From: Yarrowia lipolytica | Taxonomy: Eukaryota > Ascomycota > Dipodascomycetes > Dipodascales | Assembly: GCF_001761485.1 (NCBI RefSeq) | Contig: NC_090772.1 | Coordinates: 2,540,501-2,604,500, forward strand | Direction of reading: 5' to 3' | DNA: 64,000 nt | Part shown: positions 50,159 through 61,256 of the stretch, one piece after another | Layout of the letters: the number at the start of each line of letters is the position of its first letter | Position numbering within the stretch: position 1 is the stretch's first letter | The notes under the pieces: generated by a model | What the model saw: the letters and a program-made list of their open reading frames with translations, nothing else | Told to the model about the DNA's origin: nothing | Database searches by the model: none | Made by a program: the position numbers and the translations under genes

Positions 50159-50722
50159 AATGGGGAGGGTAAATGGAAGGCAAAAACAGTCAGGGATCTT
50201 GGAGACTAATAAGTAAATACTAATGTGAATATGTAAATATGTGATTTCAACCGCTGTAGAAGAATCCAGTTGCAGACTATAAGAACCCGGTTGCACAGAC
50301 CATCTGGTCAACCACAAATATGAGCGTGTTTTCTTTAGTTGGAAGACAACCCCCGGTTTCCTGGTCTCCGATATCAGTTGTGGTTATTTTGAATTAAATC
50401 AAACTAGTAATTTTAGACCTATATGTTATATATCAGTAAATGCTACATCTGATCTACGATTAACATGACATTCTTGTATTACACCAGCAATTGTTTTCGC
50501 AATTCAGGTTACTTGTACTTATAAAAGGGACTGCCCCCTTCTCACACGATTATTCACTCTATAGGAAAACTGAAGTGAACGTATTCTCATCAATAATGTT
50601 GAAAAGTCTGCCTTTTTGAAGCATCAAGGACAACTTTTTAAGGTCTACACAACATGGGGTGCACCTTTTCTCATTAAATATATATATATATAAGTATATA
50701 CCACTATTTGTAATTTAGTATT
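50159..50722. other. convergent 3' spacer between two regulator genes
   Basis: No gene is seen. AT-rich; an (AT)n run lies near 50677-50692. Confidence 0.5.
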
Positions 50723-53206
50723 CTAAACCGGACCAGGTTGATCAATCATGTGCATGAGATCGTCCCACTCGGAGTCGAACTTTTGGGGAATAGCGTAGTC
50801 CTTGTTGGGCACACTGGGCGTGGCATCGGGAACCATTCGCATATCGGGAGGCAGATCAAAGACCTGACTCGGGTACTGATCCAGATCCAAAAAGACAGTG
50901 TTCTGGTTAGCGGCCGCATAGGGAGAAGCCGTAGTGTGAGAGTAGGGAGACGAGCCGTTAGTAGAGCCCACAGAAGGAGCATCAGTGGGGGAAGCGTCCT
51001 TTGTGTCGGCCTTGGGAGGCTCGTTCTCGACATTGAGAACCTTTTTGTATAGCATCTGGCACACTTGGAACTGCTTCTCGAGCTTGAGATGGATCTTGGC
51101 CTGGTTCGCCATGACGGAAATGGAGTCCAAAAGAACAGCCTTTTGCTTTTCTCGCTCCGTGTACTCCAAATTGTGAATGTTCCGAATGAGGGAGATGGTC
51201 ACAAACAGGTGAGAATGGATGACCGTGGGAAAGATGAAGGCGGAGAAGAACCATCGATATAGACACCGCGCCTTTTCGGTGGTTCCAGCTGTGAAGAACC
51301 AGACAGAAAGCTGCAAGATTCGGAGGGATGCGGTGACACACTCCTCGCGGGACTTTCTGTATCGAGGAGATCGTAATCCCTGAGAAGCAAACACTCGATG
51401 AATGGCAATGATCATCTTGAGATGGTCGATTTCGAAAATCAGGCCCTTCATGATGTTCAGCGTGCTGTCTTCAGTGTCTGTAAGAACTCCCTCCTTGTTC
51501 TGTTCATACACCTTTTTAATCTTAGCCCCGAGAAGCAAGACCTGATCGTATGGCATGGTTCGAACACTGGCTATGCTGTAGTTTTGCATGAAGATCTGGT
51601 GGATGATTCCTCGGGCCTTGAGGAACGCACTGCCACCAAGAGGAGGTCGGACGTCTGTAGAGTCCTTGTGGATCGCCTGGGGAAGACCTTCCACGAGAGA
51701 ATAATGCACATCCATGGCAGTTATCAAAGCCCATACTCCTCGTCGCTTTTCCTGATGTTCGCTCGTCATTCGGAACCATGCTGGATCTCGATGTAGACCC
51801 ATAGATTGAGCCACACGAACCAGTGCTCCAAATGTCGTCCAAGACACATCTGCGAACTCAGCCTCCGAGTTACCCATAGACTGGACGCACACCCAAAGAA
51901 CAAGAGCCTGAATGTTGACCATGGATGCTCGCACACACACCATAGCCTGTTCAAGGCAATGATCAATGCCCTTGAGCCACTCTGTCCATGCTGTAGTGAG
52001 TCTCTGGAGAGCAGCATCATCCAATCGGTAATCCAAAGAAGACTGCAGAGCCAAAGACAGCACACCCAACAGTAGTCCCAGCCACAGAATCTGGGTATCT
52101 TCTGGAGTTTCCCAGAATTGGTTGTAGTCCACCATGAACGCTTCTTCGTCAATAATGTTGAGAAGAGGTTCACAGGCCTCAAAGTATCGCTTGACGAGTT
52201 TGTCGCTGTTTGGTCGAGCTGGAAGCAACTGTAGGATTTGAGCCAGTCGATTGGATCCTTCCTGTTCAGCTGCACTCAGTGCACTGAGGTTCTTCTTATG
52301 TCTTTGAGTCGCTGGGTCAACACACGAAGTTGACCATCCGTCCTGTTTTCTAACCTCATCGAAAAAGTCTGTCACCTCGGCGGCCTCAGAGAACAGAGAT
52401 CCCCAATGCGATTCTCCATGGTAGATGGCATTTCCTCGACTTCCGAGTTTCATCATTCCCAGAGACTGTCTCAGAGACTCCACTTCTGAAGTGTCCTCCA
52501 CCAGGTCCATGTTAAGCTTGGAAATGGTTTCGTTGAGTCCGGACTTTTCCATCTTCTGAGCAAACGCCTGGTCCTTATACATGTCCACCGTGACGGGAAT
52601 ACCAAGTCGCTGTCCTCCACTGATGATCGTGTTTTCTGCGGTAACAGGCTTTGCGGGCGTTTGTTGCGCGTCCAATCCATTTTCCAGCAGGTCTTTGCTC
52701 TTGGCTACTCGTCCTCCAATGGTGTTAGTTTTGTTGGTGTAGAAACACATGTGTCCCCGTTTCTTCTTGACACAGGTTGAGCAAGGATCTTGTCGATCGC
52801 ATTTGAGCTTGCGTTGTCGGCAGAACTGACAGTTGAGCGGTTTCCGGCGTCGTCGCTGCTTGGTTTCGTTGTCCTCTGGCGAGGTGGTTTTCTCGCTCTC
52901 GACAGGACTGCCAAATTTGTGAGGATACTGAGTCGCAGTCTGAGTGCTTGGGGTGGGCAGACTGGGGTTGGCTGGCTGCTGCTGTGTGAAGTCGTTGGTG
53001 GTGCTCTCAATGGAAGGCGCCGCGGTTTGTGTCGTCGGAGCCGTCGGAAGATTCGAGTCCGTCATTCCATTCTGAGGAAGAAGATCTGCCAGGTCCTGAG
53101 CAAAATACCCCAGGGTATCAGTTCCCAGAGAGCCACCAAAGCCGTCGTCGCCTCCGAGATCGCCGAGGAAAAAGTTGGGTTCGTTGGAAAAGTCGGTGTC
53201 CGCCAT
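50723..53206 (-). CDS. Zn2Cys6 transcription factor
   Basis: The 827-residue protein has a zinc cluster with Cys126, 129, 136, 142, 145 and 154 (spacing 2-6-5-2-8), flanked by basic KQRRRRKP. It is followed by a regulatory domain of the fungal-specific type (about residues 300-640, with YFEACEPLLNIIDEEAF, then LGLHRDP). The N-terminus is acidic with aromatic residues (NFFLGDLGGDDGFGG), and the C-terminal tail (SEWDDLMHMIDQP) resembles an activation segment. The ATG at 53206 is the first in frame. Subfamily and targets are not recognised. Confidence 0.88.
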   Translation of the reverse strand: MADTDFSNEPNFFLGDLGGDDGFGGSLGTDTLGYFAQDLADLLPQNGMTDSNLPTAPTTQTAAPSIESTTNDFTQQQPANPSLPTPSTQTATQYPHKFGSPVESEKTTSPEDNETKQRRRRKPLNCQFCRQRKLKCDRQDPCSTCVKKKRGHMCFYTNKTNTIGGRVAKSKDLLENGLDAQQTPAKPVTAENTIISGGQRLGIPVTVDMYKDQAFAQKMEKSGLNETISKLNMDLVEDTSEVESLRQSLGMMKLGSRGNAIYHGESHWGSLFSEAAEVTDFFDEVRKQDGWSTSCVDPATQRHKKNLSALSAAEQEGSNRLAQILQLLPARPNSDKLVKRYFEACEPLLNIIDEEAFMVDYNQFWETPEDTQILWLGLLLGVLSLALQSSLDYRLDDAALQRLTTAWTEWLKGIDHCLEQAMVCVRASMVNIQALVLWVCVQSMGNSEAEFADVSWTTFGALVRVAQSMGLHRDPAWFRMTSEHQEKRRGVWALITAMDVHYSLVEGLPQAIHKDSTDVRPPLGGSAFLKARGIIHQIFMQNYSIASVRTMPYDQVLLLGAKIKKVYEQNKEGVLTDTEDSTLNIMKGLIFEIDHLKMIIAIHRVFASQGLRSPRYRKSREECVTASLRILQLSVWFFTAGTTEKARCLYRWFFSAFIFPTVIHSHLFVTISLIRNIHNLEYTEREKQKAVLLDSISVMANQAKIHLKLEKQFQVCQMLYKKVLNVENEPPKADTKDASPTDAPSVGSTNGSSPYSHTTASPYAAANQNTVFLDLDQYPSQVFDLPPDMRMVPDATPSVPNKDYAIPQKFDSEWDDLMHMIDQPGPV

Positions 53207-54337
53207 GCTGACAGTCGTCACAGTCACAGTCGGTGTGTGGTTTGGTTAGTAAAACTGAGGTGAGCTTTTCGACTCGAGCTTTCAGAATAAAGAGTTTGAA
53301 GTGGTGTGCCTCTGGCCTGCAGGCCCGGTTGAGTTGAGCGTCTTGTACGGTGCGCTGACAAAGTTTGATGGACCACGGCGGACTTAACAGACGGGCGGGG
53401 ATGGCAGAAGAGACGTCTGAATTACGTAATACAGGCCTTCAGGAGCTGGTGATCCACGGGACCAGGTTCTTTTTCTCACTCGGCTCTCCTACACATGCTG
53501 TATTCCGACCACTGTTGCCTCCCGTTGACTGCATGTCCTACTATGGAAACTTACCTTTGATCCCAGCCCACAGTTTCCGTTGAAGTTGCTGGACTGGTGG
53601 CAGCGACATGGCAGGGTGGAATTGGGGGTTCGAAAAAGCAATTCCTGAACCGAGGCGACATTGAACGTGCGCCGTCAGTCCTCTTACGTGTCCTCTTACA
53701 GGATAGATATGGCTCTCCGAGTGCACGTAATTATTACTCGTACTGTATGCGCTAATAGTACACAGTACGTACGATACATACTCCGCCGTATTCAACGCTC
53801 TGTGGGATCGAACCATGCAAGTTCTCAAGATTCGCCACCCTCGATGATCCACTACTTGTAGATGGAGACCGTTGATAGAAAAGTCGGTAGAAAGGTGTCG
53901 ATTATATTTTGGTCGTGATTGGAAAGATTTTGTCCGGTGGTTTTTTCTTCATCCCCAATTTCAACACGACAGCACAAGCACGAGTACAGTTCACTGCTCA
54001 ATATCATCACTCCTATCTCCGTCATGCAGTCGCCCCCACTTTTGCAGTCCGATTACTGTAATTTTGGGGCATCTCAGATGCACTAAGGAACGAGACATTT
54101 TTCCTATAATCCAAATATTTATAAAAAGTTAAAAAAAAATTAATATAAAAAACATAAAAAAACATAAAAACCAGTACGAGTAGTTGCGTGAGCCAAGCAG
54201 ATTGTACTGTGAGAATATAATTTCTCTTATCGGTGTAAATAATCAAGTTTTGGTGGTCTTCCTACTCCAGTATTTGAGCAATGTCATAATTATCACGTAA
54301 TATATTTATACAAATCCACCCATCATCCCTCGTCTGT
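53207..54337. other. spacer: promoter of the regulator gene and PEX6 3' flank
   Basis: No gene is seen. AT-rich A runs lie at 54120-54175. GTAC-rich DNA lies near 53735-53775. Confidence 0.5.
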
Positions 54338-57300
54338 TCATTTCTTGCCTCCCTCAAATTGCTGTCTCAGCTTGAGATAGTGTTGCAGCTCCTCCGCCGA
54401 AACAGATGGACTCAGCTCGTCCTTGGCCTTCTCAAAATCCTGCTGAGCAACCTCAACCTCAATGTCACTCTTGGTAGCCTCGTGGTCAAACCACCATCTG
54501 ATGGAGACGGGCTCCTCTCCGGCCTCCTCCCTGTTCTTGTTGAGCAGCTTGATCTTGGCATCAACCTCGTTGGCAGTTCGAGTCATGGCATTTAGCATGG
54601 CATCTGAACACAGAGCGTAGAAATCGGCGCCGGTGAAAGTAAACGGACATCGTTTGGAGATGGCCTCAAGAGACACATCGGCAGCAAGTCGGAACTTTCG
54701 AGTAAGAGCCTCCATAATAGTCTGCTGCTTCTCGTGGGTATCAGAGATACCCAAGTACAGCATCTTATCGAATCGTCCAGGTCGCAGAAGAGCCTCGTCC
54801 AACAGATCAGGACGGTTAGTAGCTCCCACAACGAAAACACCCTCTCCTCCCGCAGTAGACATTCCATCGAGCTCAGCTAGCAGCTGCGACACAATTCGGT
54901 CCATGACTCCTCCAGAGTCTCCCTGGTTGCCTCTCTGAGGCGCCACGGAATCCAACTCGTCAAAGAAGACAACACAGGGCTTGGCATCTCGGGCCTTTTG
55001 GAATACTCGTCGCACGTTGGCCTCGGATTCACCAATGTACATGTTGAGCAGCTCGGGACCCTTGACGGAGAAGAAGTTGAGCGAGAAAGTCGTGGCAATG
55101 GCTTTCGCGAGAAGAGTCTTACCAGTACCGGGAGGACCGTAAAACAGAATACCCGATCGCTTCTTTACACCGTCAGAGAACCAGTGGGGGTACTTTAGAG
55201 GAGTCTCGATAGTGTCCAGAATATCCTTCTTGACACCCTCCATGCCTCCAACATCGTCCCATCCGACATTGGGGATTCGGGGAGCTCCAATGGAGTCGGA
55301 GTACTTTTGTCGAGCATCAGCAATAGCGTCATCAAAGTCGGAGGGAGTCAGCTGGAGAGTACCATGCGAAAGGGTCAGGAGATCGTCTAGAGTGGTATCG
55401 GAGTCCTTGGTGAGCTTGTTAAGTCGATCAATGGCTCTCAGACGGGTAGTCTGGACAATGGCTGTGAGATCAGGAGGGGTCAGACCGGCAGATTGGAGCG
55501 CAAGGTTCTCAACAGAGACATCAGAACGCAGAGAAATGGGTGCATTTCTGATTGAATCGCCCCCAGGACCGGATTTCGTCAGATGAGAAAAGATCTGACG
55601 TCTTTGGGGCTCAGAGGGCACTCCGATCTCAATTTCAAACTGAAATCGAGATCGAATGGCCTCGGAAATCTTGTCGGGATCGTTAGACGTAGCTGCCAGC
55701 AGCACTCCGTGTCCGGAGTAGTCCGCAAGAACGTCCACAAGCTTTGAAACTATTCCCTCATCCTTTCCGTCCTGGTCGCTCTTCTTTGCAATCGACTCGA
55801 GATGCTGCAGAACGACCACGCAAGGAGAGCAGCCATAGGCCCGGTCTAGCTTGGCTCGCAGAGTTCCCAGTGTCTGGGCCTCATTGTCTCCAATAAGTCC
55901 AAAACACGAGATTTCGAACACAGAAATTCCGCACTGGGCAGCCACGGAACGAAGAACAGTTGACTTTCCGACGCCTCGCTTGGCGGAATGCAAAAGTACC
56001 GAGGTGTTGAGTTTGGCGTGCGAGAGAGCCGAGGTCGAGATCTGAACCAGGTTGCGGATCTTGTCGGCGTATGCAAACTCGGATCCAAACTTGGGCAAGG
56101 TATCCAGACCGAGATATTCGCGCCATGGAACACTGGTGGGGATTACAGCAGAAGAAGTAGTTCCTCCCTCGATCAACTTTGTCTGAGAGGAGTCCACAAG
56201 GTACTGTTTGGAGGCAGGGTCTTCACTTCCGTTGAGAGAAGTGACCTGAAACCACGCCACGGAGTCGGGCTTGACTGCCAGAGCTTCCAGAGGAATGTGG
56301 CTCATTTCAGGATCTTCGCCAATAGTTCGAGCGAGAATAGAGTCAAAGGGAATGGGGATCAGATCACCTACTCGAACGGCTCTCTTTACGGGCTTAAAGT
56401 AGGCCTGCAGACCTGCGTGGTAGGCTGTTTGGAAGGTTCTGTCTGTGGTAGTAGGACCAAGCACTCTTGCCAGCTTGACTTCCTCAGCAGCTTCAAGCAC
56501 GGAATCCAGCGCCTCTCCTACAGACTTATGTGTCTCACCGTTGGGAGTCACCTCAATCTCCTTGTCGCCAATGTTGTGGTACAAAATGGGCGAGACGTAG
56601 ACCACGTCGTACTTGACTGTGTTTGGTTCGGGGTATGCAAACAGTCGGAGCACCCGTTCGGCTCCGTTTTTGGTCTTGATGGACACAATGTCGCCGGAAA
56701 AGACTCCGAGTTTCGACATGGTTTCAGACTTGACGAAGCCTCGGCTTTCGCAGTCGTCAAACCGGTCCGAGAGAGGAGTAGGGATGGCTCCTTCAAGAGG
56801 TGCCACTTGGAGGTTTGTGGATTCACGGGTCTTGGCAACAGATGTGTCAAAGTCGAGAAACTCTGCAATGTCAAAGGCCACGTCGGCAGCTTCGTCGGCC
56901 GGTTGGATGGTTTCCTGCTCTTTGGCGACCGTCAGCTTGGTGGTTCCCTTGACCACCTTGCCCTGGTTTACAGGCTCGCACAGACGCACTCTGCATCCGT
57001 TGAGCAGCACGTCGCCCTGTCGGATTACCGGTCGGTCCTTGTCGAGTTGCGGCTCGAGAGCCTTGAGCACTTGTTCGGGTGTGTTAAGCGTTTCGTACTG
57101 GCTGGCAGGCACGGTCACGATGGCATGCTCAATCGTGACAGGGTTGACCCGTTTGAGCACCACGGGCATGAACTTTTTGAGACTGCCTGCCACGTGGCGA
57201 ATGTCGGCCTTGCAAGTGTACTGCGGCAGAGATCGGTCCTCAGAAGCAGGATACAGAGCCCACTTGATTCCAGGAGCTTCGAACGCAACATATGGCTCGG

Positions 57301-57412
57301 CTGGCTTGTCGGAAAAGAGCTGCTGGTACAGGTAGGACGAGAGCTCGAGCTTGGTGGCATCCGGGGCAGCCACCAGCTTGGCTGTGATGGGTTTGTGGCT
57401 GATCGACGGCAT
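54338..57412 (-). CDS. PEX6: Pex6 (Pay4), AAA ATPase of peroxisome biogenesis
   Basis: The 1024-residue protein is one I recognise as Y. lipolytica Pex6, starting MPSISHKPITAKL. With Pex1 it forms the hexamer that pulls the import receptor Pex5 out of the peroxisomal membrane. N-terminal domains occupy about 1-460. D1 has a P-loop AKRGVGKST (477-485) but a degenerate Walker B (VVVLQHLES); D2 has canonical GPPGTGKT (759-766) and VVFFDELDS (814-822) with the second region of homology GATNRPDLLDEALLRPGRFD. One active ring and one degenerate ring are usual for Pex6. An open frame continues 75 codons upstream but lacks conserved text, so I start at the ATG 57412. A likely substrate of the pathway, the amine oxidase, lies 44 kb away. 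Confidence 0.97.
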   Translation of the reverse strand: MPSISHKPITAKLVAAPDATKLELSSYLYQQLFSDKPAEPYVAFEAPGIKWALYPASEDRSLPQYTCKADIRHVAGSLKKFMPVVLKRVNPVTIEHAIVTVPASQYETLNTPEQVLKALEPQLDKDRPVIRQGDVLLNGCRVRLCEPVNQGKVVKGTTKLTVAKEQETIQPADEAADVAFDIAEFLDFDTSVAKTRESTNLQVAPLEGAIPTPLSDRFDDCESRGFVKSETMSKLGVFSGDIVSIKTKNGAERVLRLFAYPEPNTVKYDVVYVSPILYHNIGDKEIEVTPNGETHKSVGEALDSVLEAAEEVKLARVLGPTTTDRTFQTAYHAGLQAYFKPVKRAVRVGDLIPIPFDSILARTIGEDPEMSHIPLEALAVKPDSVAWFQVTSLNGSEDPASKQYLVDSSQTKLIEGGTTSSAVIPTSVPWREYLGLDTLPKFGSEFAYADKIRNLVQISTSALSHAKLNTSVLLHSAKRGVGKSTVLRSVAAQCGISVFEISCFGLIGDNEAQTLGTLRAKLDRAYGCSPCVVVLQHLESIAKKSDQDGKDEGIVSKLVDVLADYSGHGVLLAATSNDPDKISEAIRSRFQFEIEIGVPSEPQRRQIFSHLTKSGPGGDSIRNAPISLRSDVSVENLALQSAGLTPPDLTAIVQTTRLRAIDRLNKLTKDSDTTLDDLLTLSHGTLQLTPSDFDDAIADARQKYSDSIGAPRIPNVGWDDVGGMEGVKKDILDTIETPLKYPHWFSDGVKKRSGILFYGPPGTGKTLLAKAIATTFSLNFFSVKGPELLNMYIGESEANVRRVFQKARDAKPCVVFFDELDSVAPQRGNQGDSGGVMDRIVSQLLAELDGMSTAGGEGVFVVGATNRPDLLDEALLRPGRFDKMLYLGISDTHEKQQTIMEALTRKFRLAADVSLEAISKRCPFTFTGADFYALCSDAMLNAMTRTANEVDAKIKLLNKNREEAGEEPVSIRWWFDHEATKSDIEVEVAQQDFEKAKDELSPSVSAEELQHYLKLRQQFEGGKK

Positions 57413-58128
57413 GCTCGATGTGGTGGTGTTGTAGAGAAGAATGACTATGATCTGTCGGCCGAGGTTAAGGGAGCGTGCAGAAAAGAGAGTTTGGCGGACA
57501 TCAAGGTTAATGTGAAAAGTGGGGTGTGGGGAAGAGCCAGAATAACGGTATGAATGAAGCACGTGATAGACGTCAAGGTGGGTGTTTTTTATGTTGGTGA
57601 AGATTCCCAGTAGTGACTGGAATAATGGGAAATTCAATTCTTTTTGTTTCTGTTCAAATTTCGGCTCTGAATGATGAGTACAAGTTGTTCCGTGATGATG
57701 TTAGCCTGGGCGCGCGTTATGTACTGTAGCTAACTAGTATGAATACTGTACATACGGTACTAGAAAAAACAACACCTTCGGAGATGCTTCTACTGGTAGT
57801 TCTATATGAATCAGTCAATTGAGAGAGACTTTACAATGTAATGGTTTTGAAATCATAATACGGATAATATATACACACAGGACTTGAGGTACGGTACTTG
57901 TAGTGCCCGGAGGAGTAAGTAACCGAGTCCAATCTCATTGACAATAAACACACAAGTCGTCAGCACCAGTGACAGTTCCAATACAGTAGTTCCTTCTTAG
58001 TCGAGGATGTTGGAAAGCTGAACCATTGGGTATTGCCAGAACAGTACACAGTACATAGTATGCGGTACATTCCTGCGTGAGTCGTGTGGCATCACTTGTT
58101 TGGCGGTTTGGTTATAGTAATTCGTTGC
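57413..58128. other. spacer: PEX6 promoter and 3' flank of the EXPERA gene
   Basis: No gene is seen. Several GTACAGTAC or TACGGTAC words occur at 57720-57900 and 58040-58070. Confidence 0.5.
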
Positions 58129-58675
58129 TTAATCAGTCTTGACCTTTCTCAGCTCTCCCTGCAACCGCTGGAATACGTCAATGACAATGTAGCCAGAAAT
58201 GAAGAAAAAGGGGGCGTAGACAGCGAGCAGGTTGTATCGAAGGGCATCGGTAAGACCGGCTCGAGCCCACACCTCCGCGAGACATGCCAGAGTCGTTAGG
58301 CTGGCATTGACACCGTACACCAGCATCCACAGGTATGTCGTGGGAGTGGCGGTCTTGGTTAGCAGCTTGTAGGCTCCATAAACAAAGAAGGGCAGCTGGA
58401 AGAGGATCTCGATCCAGATGAAGGACATGAACCACGCTGGTTTTTCGAGCACAATGAAATCCTTGTTGGATGCCACGTGGAAGTCTTCCATGAACTGTTG
58501 CCCGGGTAGTTTGTACGCCGCAGGAATGGCAAAGCCTCCATCGACCATCAGGGTGATGACAAAGTGGATGGCACTATGTTAGCAGGGAGCGGAGCGTAGA
58601 TAGTCTGCGGTAGACCGTGTGTTCGCCGTGTTGTACTCACAAATACCACCCGTAAAAGGTGTCTCGCGTGGACAT
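58129..58675 (-). CDS. TMEM97/sigma-2-receptor-like EXPERA membrane protein, two exons
   Basis: Exons 58675-58641 and 58573-58129 give 159 residues; the 67-bp intron has GTGAGT and ends CTAACATAG. Splicing creates the first span (FYGWYFAIHFVITLMVDG) whose IH..ITL.(V/M)D text matches TMEM97. Four spans are visible: about 8-24, 61-80, 92-113 and 124-144. PAWFMSFIWIEILFQLPFF is the conserved second-span text of EXPERA proteins, the fold shared with the sterol isomerase EBP. Family members sit in the ER or related membranes and bind sterols or sterol-transport proteins. An isomerase role is unlikely because EBP is longer with other motifs. The exact function in yeast is unknown to me. Confidence 0.88.
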
Positions 58676-59036
58676 GTTATGTGGTGTATCGTGTTGAAAG
58701 ATGAAAGTTGATGATGAACAACTTAGTTGTAGTAGATGCATGTGCAGTAGTTCTGTTAGAGGGCAATTTAGAGGGGCCTTGTGGTTTTGATTTACACGAA
58801 ATTGAATAGAATGGGGACAAAAAATTGAAAGCTAGGACAACTCCTGAGACATAGTCCTTCTCTTTTTATACCAAAACCCATCTCGTACGCCCTATCTCAG
58901 TGTCTTTTGGTCGACACTTTACCGCATCTATAGACCGCACTCCTAGGTCATAAAATAGTTAAATATATACAATTAAAAGTGGACAACACGTCTATGGTGA
59001 TGCTGGCTGTCCACCGATGAAGATTCTGTCGCGTGC
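58676..59036. other. spacer: EXPERA gene promoter and TIM14 3' flank
   Basis: No gene is seen. AT-rich, with a TATA-like element (TATAAAAAG on the minus strand) near 58862-58870. Confidence 0.45.
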
Positions 59037-59416
59037 TCACTTTTTTACCTCCTTTTCCAGCATATCCTTGGCCTCGTTGATTTTCTTGGCCATGAACGGT
59101 GATCCGCCTCGATCGGGGTGATTCAGCATCATCACCTTTCGATGCTTGTCCTTGAGCATGTTGAGCGTCACCGAGCCGTGTTCCCGGGCAAACCCCAGGA
59201 TCAACAGCGCCTCCTTGCGACTCATATTATGCTGGAATCCGCCCAGATAATGCCTGCTGTTGAGCAGCGTCTCAGGAACCCCGCTGTATCGGGCTCGCGC
59301 ACGTAATCCGGCCCGCAGCTGTAGTTAGTACACATGTCGTGGTTGTTTGTCCGTCTTTCACTCACCCCTAACGCCACCAACGTGACTCCCACTCCGATGA
59401 CAATCGGTAGCACCAT
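59037..59416 (-). CDS. TIM14: Tim14 (Pam18), J-protein of the TIM23 import motor, two exons
   Basis: Exons 59416-59366 (17 codons) and 59318-59037 give 110 residues; the 47-bp intron has GTGAGT and ends ACTAACTACAG. The spliced N-terminus is a membrane span (LPIVIGVGVTLVALGLRAGL), followed by a short linker with YLGGFQ and a J domain (about 48-110) with the HPD motif at 84-86 in LNHPDRGGSP. Tim14 sits in the inner membrane, J domain in the matrix, and stimulates mitochondrial Hsp70 at the import channel; it pairs with Tim16. Length fits fungal Tim14, and GGF-x-x-x-M-(S/N)-R-(K/R)-EAL..LG is diagnostic. The related Mdj2 is longer. Confidence 0.93.
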
Positions 59417-59897
59417 AGTGTAGTTGATCAGATACAACTGAGTTTGCCTGCACAATGAGATGTAGTGTACTTGTAGGTGATTAGTAATGGGCGGAGGCGA
59501 ATCAGAAAAGTGACAAGAAATGGTGTTTGTAACTTGTTGGAATATATCCTGTAAAGAAATTTCTCGAAATAATGTCCAACTACTCATCTGCTTGTGCTCT
59601 ATCCCCTATCCTGAGTGTGTAGATCGAGTGATCTGACAGAGTATAGTAAATTTCAGGAGCATGCTGTATCACTAAAGTACAAGTACAATTACAGTAGTAG
59701 ATATAATATCAATCTATCACCTAGTTACTACTTTGCGTTGAAGTACAACTCACCACTGGTCCTCGTCTTCTACACCATGCTACCCAACCTCTACTAGCTA
59801 CACTGTGGTAGTACCGTACTCACCGTCTTGTAACTACAGTAGAGCTGCGTCCTCTCCCATCCTCCTGTCCTGCTTTTCAATCTATGCTCTATATACA
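59417..59897. other. spacer: TIM14 promoter and COQ1 3' flank
   Basis: No gene is seen; AT-rich with GTAC/TACAGTA words near 59680-59700 and 59810-59845. Confidence 0.45.
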
Positions 59898-61256
59898 TTA
59901 CTTGCTTCGGTTCATCATCTTCATGGTGAGGTTTCTCAGAGCCTCTCTGCTCTCAGAGTAGGGAAGCAGGTCCAAGTTGGCGACAGCCTCGTCGCAGTAC
60001 TTTTGGGCCAGCTCTCGGGTTCGCGACAGACCGTCTGCCTGCTGAACCAGGAATCGGGCCCGCTCCACGTCGCCGGGACCGTCAAACTTTCGCTTGATCA
60101 TGTCTCCGAGCTCGGGGTACTTTTCCCAGGCAAACAGAACGGGCGCAGTGGCAAGACCAAGTTTGAGATCGGCTCCAGCGGGCTTACCAAGATGAGACTC
60201 GCCCTCGGAGTAGTCCAGCATATCATCGACAACCTGGAAACACAGGCCGAGGTTCTTTCCAAACTTGTAAGAGGCATCGACAATGGGGTTTCGAGCTCCA
60301 GAGAGCACTGCAGCGGCTCGGCAACTCTTGGACATGAGCGACGCGGTCTTCAGGTATGTCTTGTGGATGTAGTACTCAAAGGTGGCCTTGTTGGCAATCT
60401 CCGAGTTGTCCACAATTGTGTTTTTGAGCTGCATGAACTCGCCCTCCACCAAGTTGGCAATGGTGGTGGACAGCAGCTCAATGACCTCGGCGTTTCTGAG
60501 CCGGGCAATGGCCACAGAGGCCCGTCCGAGCAGGAAATCACCGGCCAGAATTGCCATCTTGTTTCCAAAGGCCACGTTGCCTGTAGGAGAGCCTCGCCGG
60601 GTAGCGGAGTTGTCGATAACATCGTCATGGAGCAGTGAAGCGGTGTGGATCATCTCGACAATCTCGGCCAGACGTCGCTGCTTGGGTAGAATGCCGTTGC
60701 TCTCGTAAGGCAAGGGGTCGGAAGGTCGGCTGAGCGGGTTGAGCACAATGTCGGGATTGATGCCATGGAGAATCTCAATGGGTGAAAGAGGGTCGTTGAT
60801 AGAGGGCTCGGGGTTCAATTCGCCCACGTTTTCGGTCACGTCCGAGGCGTCAAAGGTGCCTCGGTCTCGCTCCGACTCGGGGATCGCACTCAGCGCTCGG
60901 GACAGCAGCAGAACAATCAGAGGACGGACATGCTTGCCCTCGGACTGGAAGTAGTAGGTGGCCACCTTGTTGAGTGTAGGGTGCCCAGAGCCAATCAGAG
61001 AACCAATGTTGTTGGCCAAAGTGGACATTTCTTGCGACACAATGGAAAACGGGTCTCGGATCGGAGTGTCGGTCTCCACCAGACGAGATGCCTGCTTGAC
61101 GGCTCCAGACCACTCGGGGTTTTGGGGCGTGGTTTTCAGCAGCCCTGTGGTCTCCAGCACGGCCTCGGTGAGCGTGGATTTGGGCCGAGCACCTGCCACG
61201 AAACGCAGGCTGCTGCTGGCTAGGGTCTTGGTGCCAATTCGTCCGACTCTCAGCAT
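59898..61256 (-). CDS. COQ1: Coq1, mitochondrial polyprenyl diphosphate synthase for ubiquinone
   Basis: The 452-residue product is a trans-prenyltransferase that builds the ubiquinone side chain from isopentenyl diphosphate. It has a basic presequence (MLRVGRIGTKTLASSSLRF). The first Asp-rich motif is DDVID (211-215) in LLHDDVIDNSATRRG and the second is DDMLD (344-348). GKHVRPLIVLLLSRA carries the substrate-binding Lys and Arg. The insertion between residues about 127 and 190 is usual for fungal Coq1. The ATG at 61256 is the first in frame. Chain length cannot be read safely from motifs alone. It acts at the inner membrane on the matrix side. Confidence 0.94.
   Translation of the reverse strand: MLRVGRIGTKTLASSSLRFVAGARPKSTLTEAVLETTGLLKTTPQNPEWSGAVKQASRLVETDTPIRDPFSIVSQEMSTLANNIGSLIGSGHPTLNKVATYYFQSEGKHVRPLIVLLLSRALSAIPESERDRGTFDASDVTENVGELNPEPSINDPLSPIEILHGINPDIVLNPLSRPSDPLPYESNGILPKQRRLAEIVEMIHTASLLHDDVIDNSATRRGSPTGNVAFGNKMAILAGDFLLGRASVAIARLRNAEVIELLSTTIANLVEGEFMQLKNTIVDNSEIANKATFEYYIHKTYLKTASLMSKSCRAAAVLSGARNPIVDASYKFGKNLGLCFQVVDDMLDYSEGESHLGKPAGADLKLGLATAPVLFAWEKYPELGDMIKRKFDGPGDVERARFLVQQADGLSRTRELAQKYCDEAVANLDLLPYSESREALRNLTMKMMNRSK

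Noticed and set aside
57413-57637. 75-codon upstream extension of PEX6
   Set aside because: No conserved residues, and the known protein starts at MPSISHKP.
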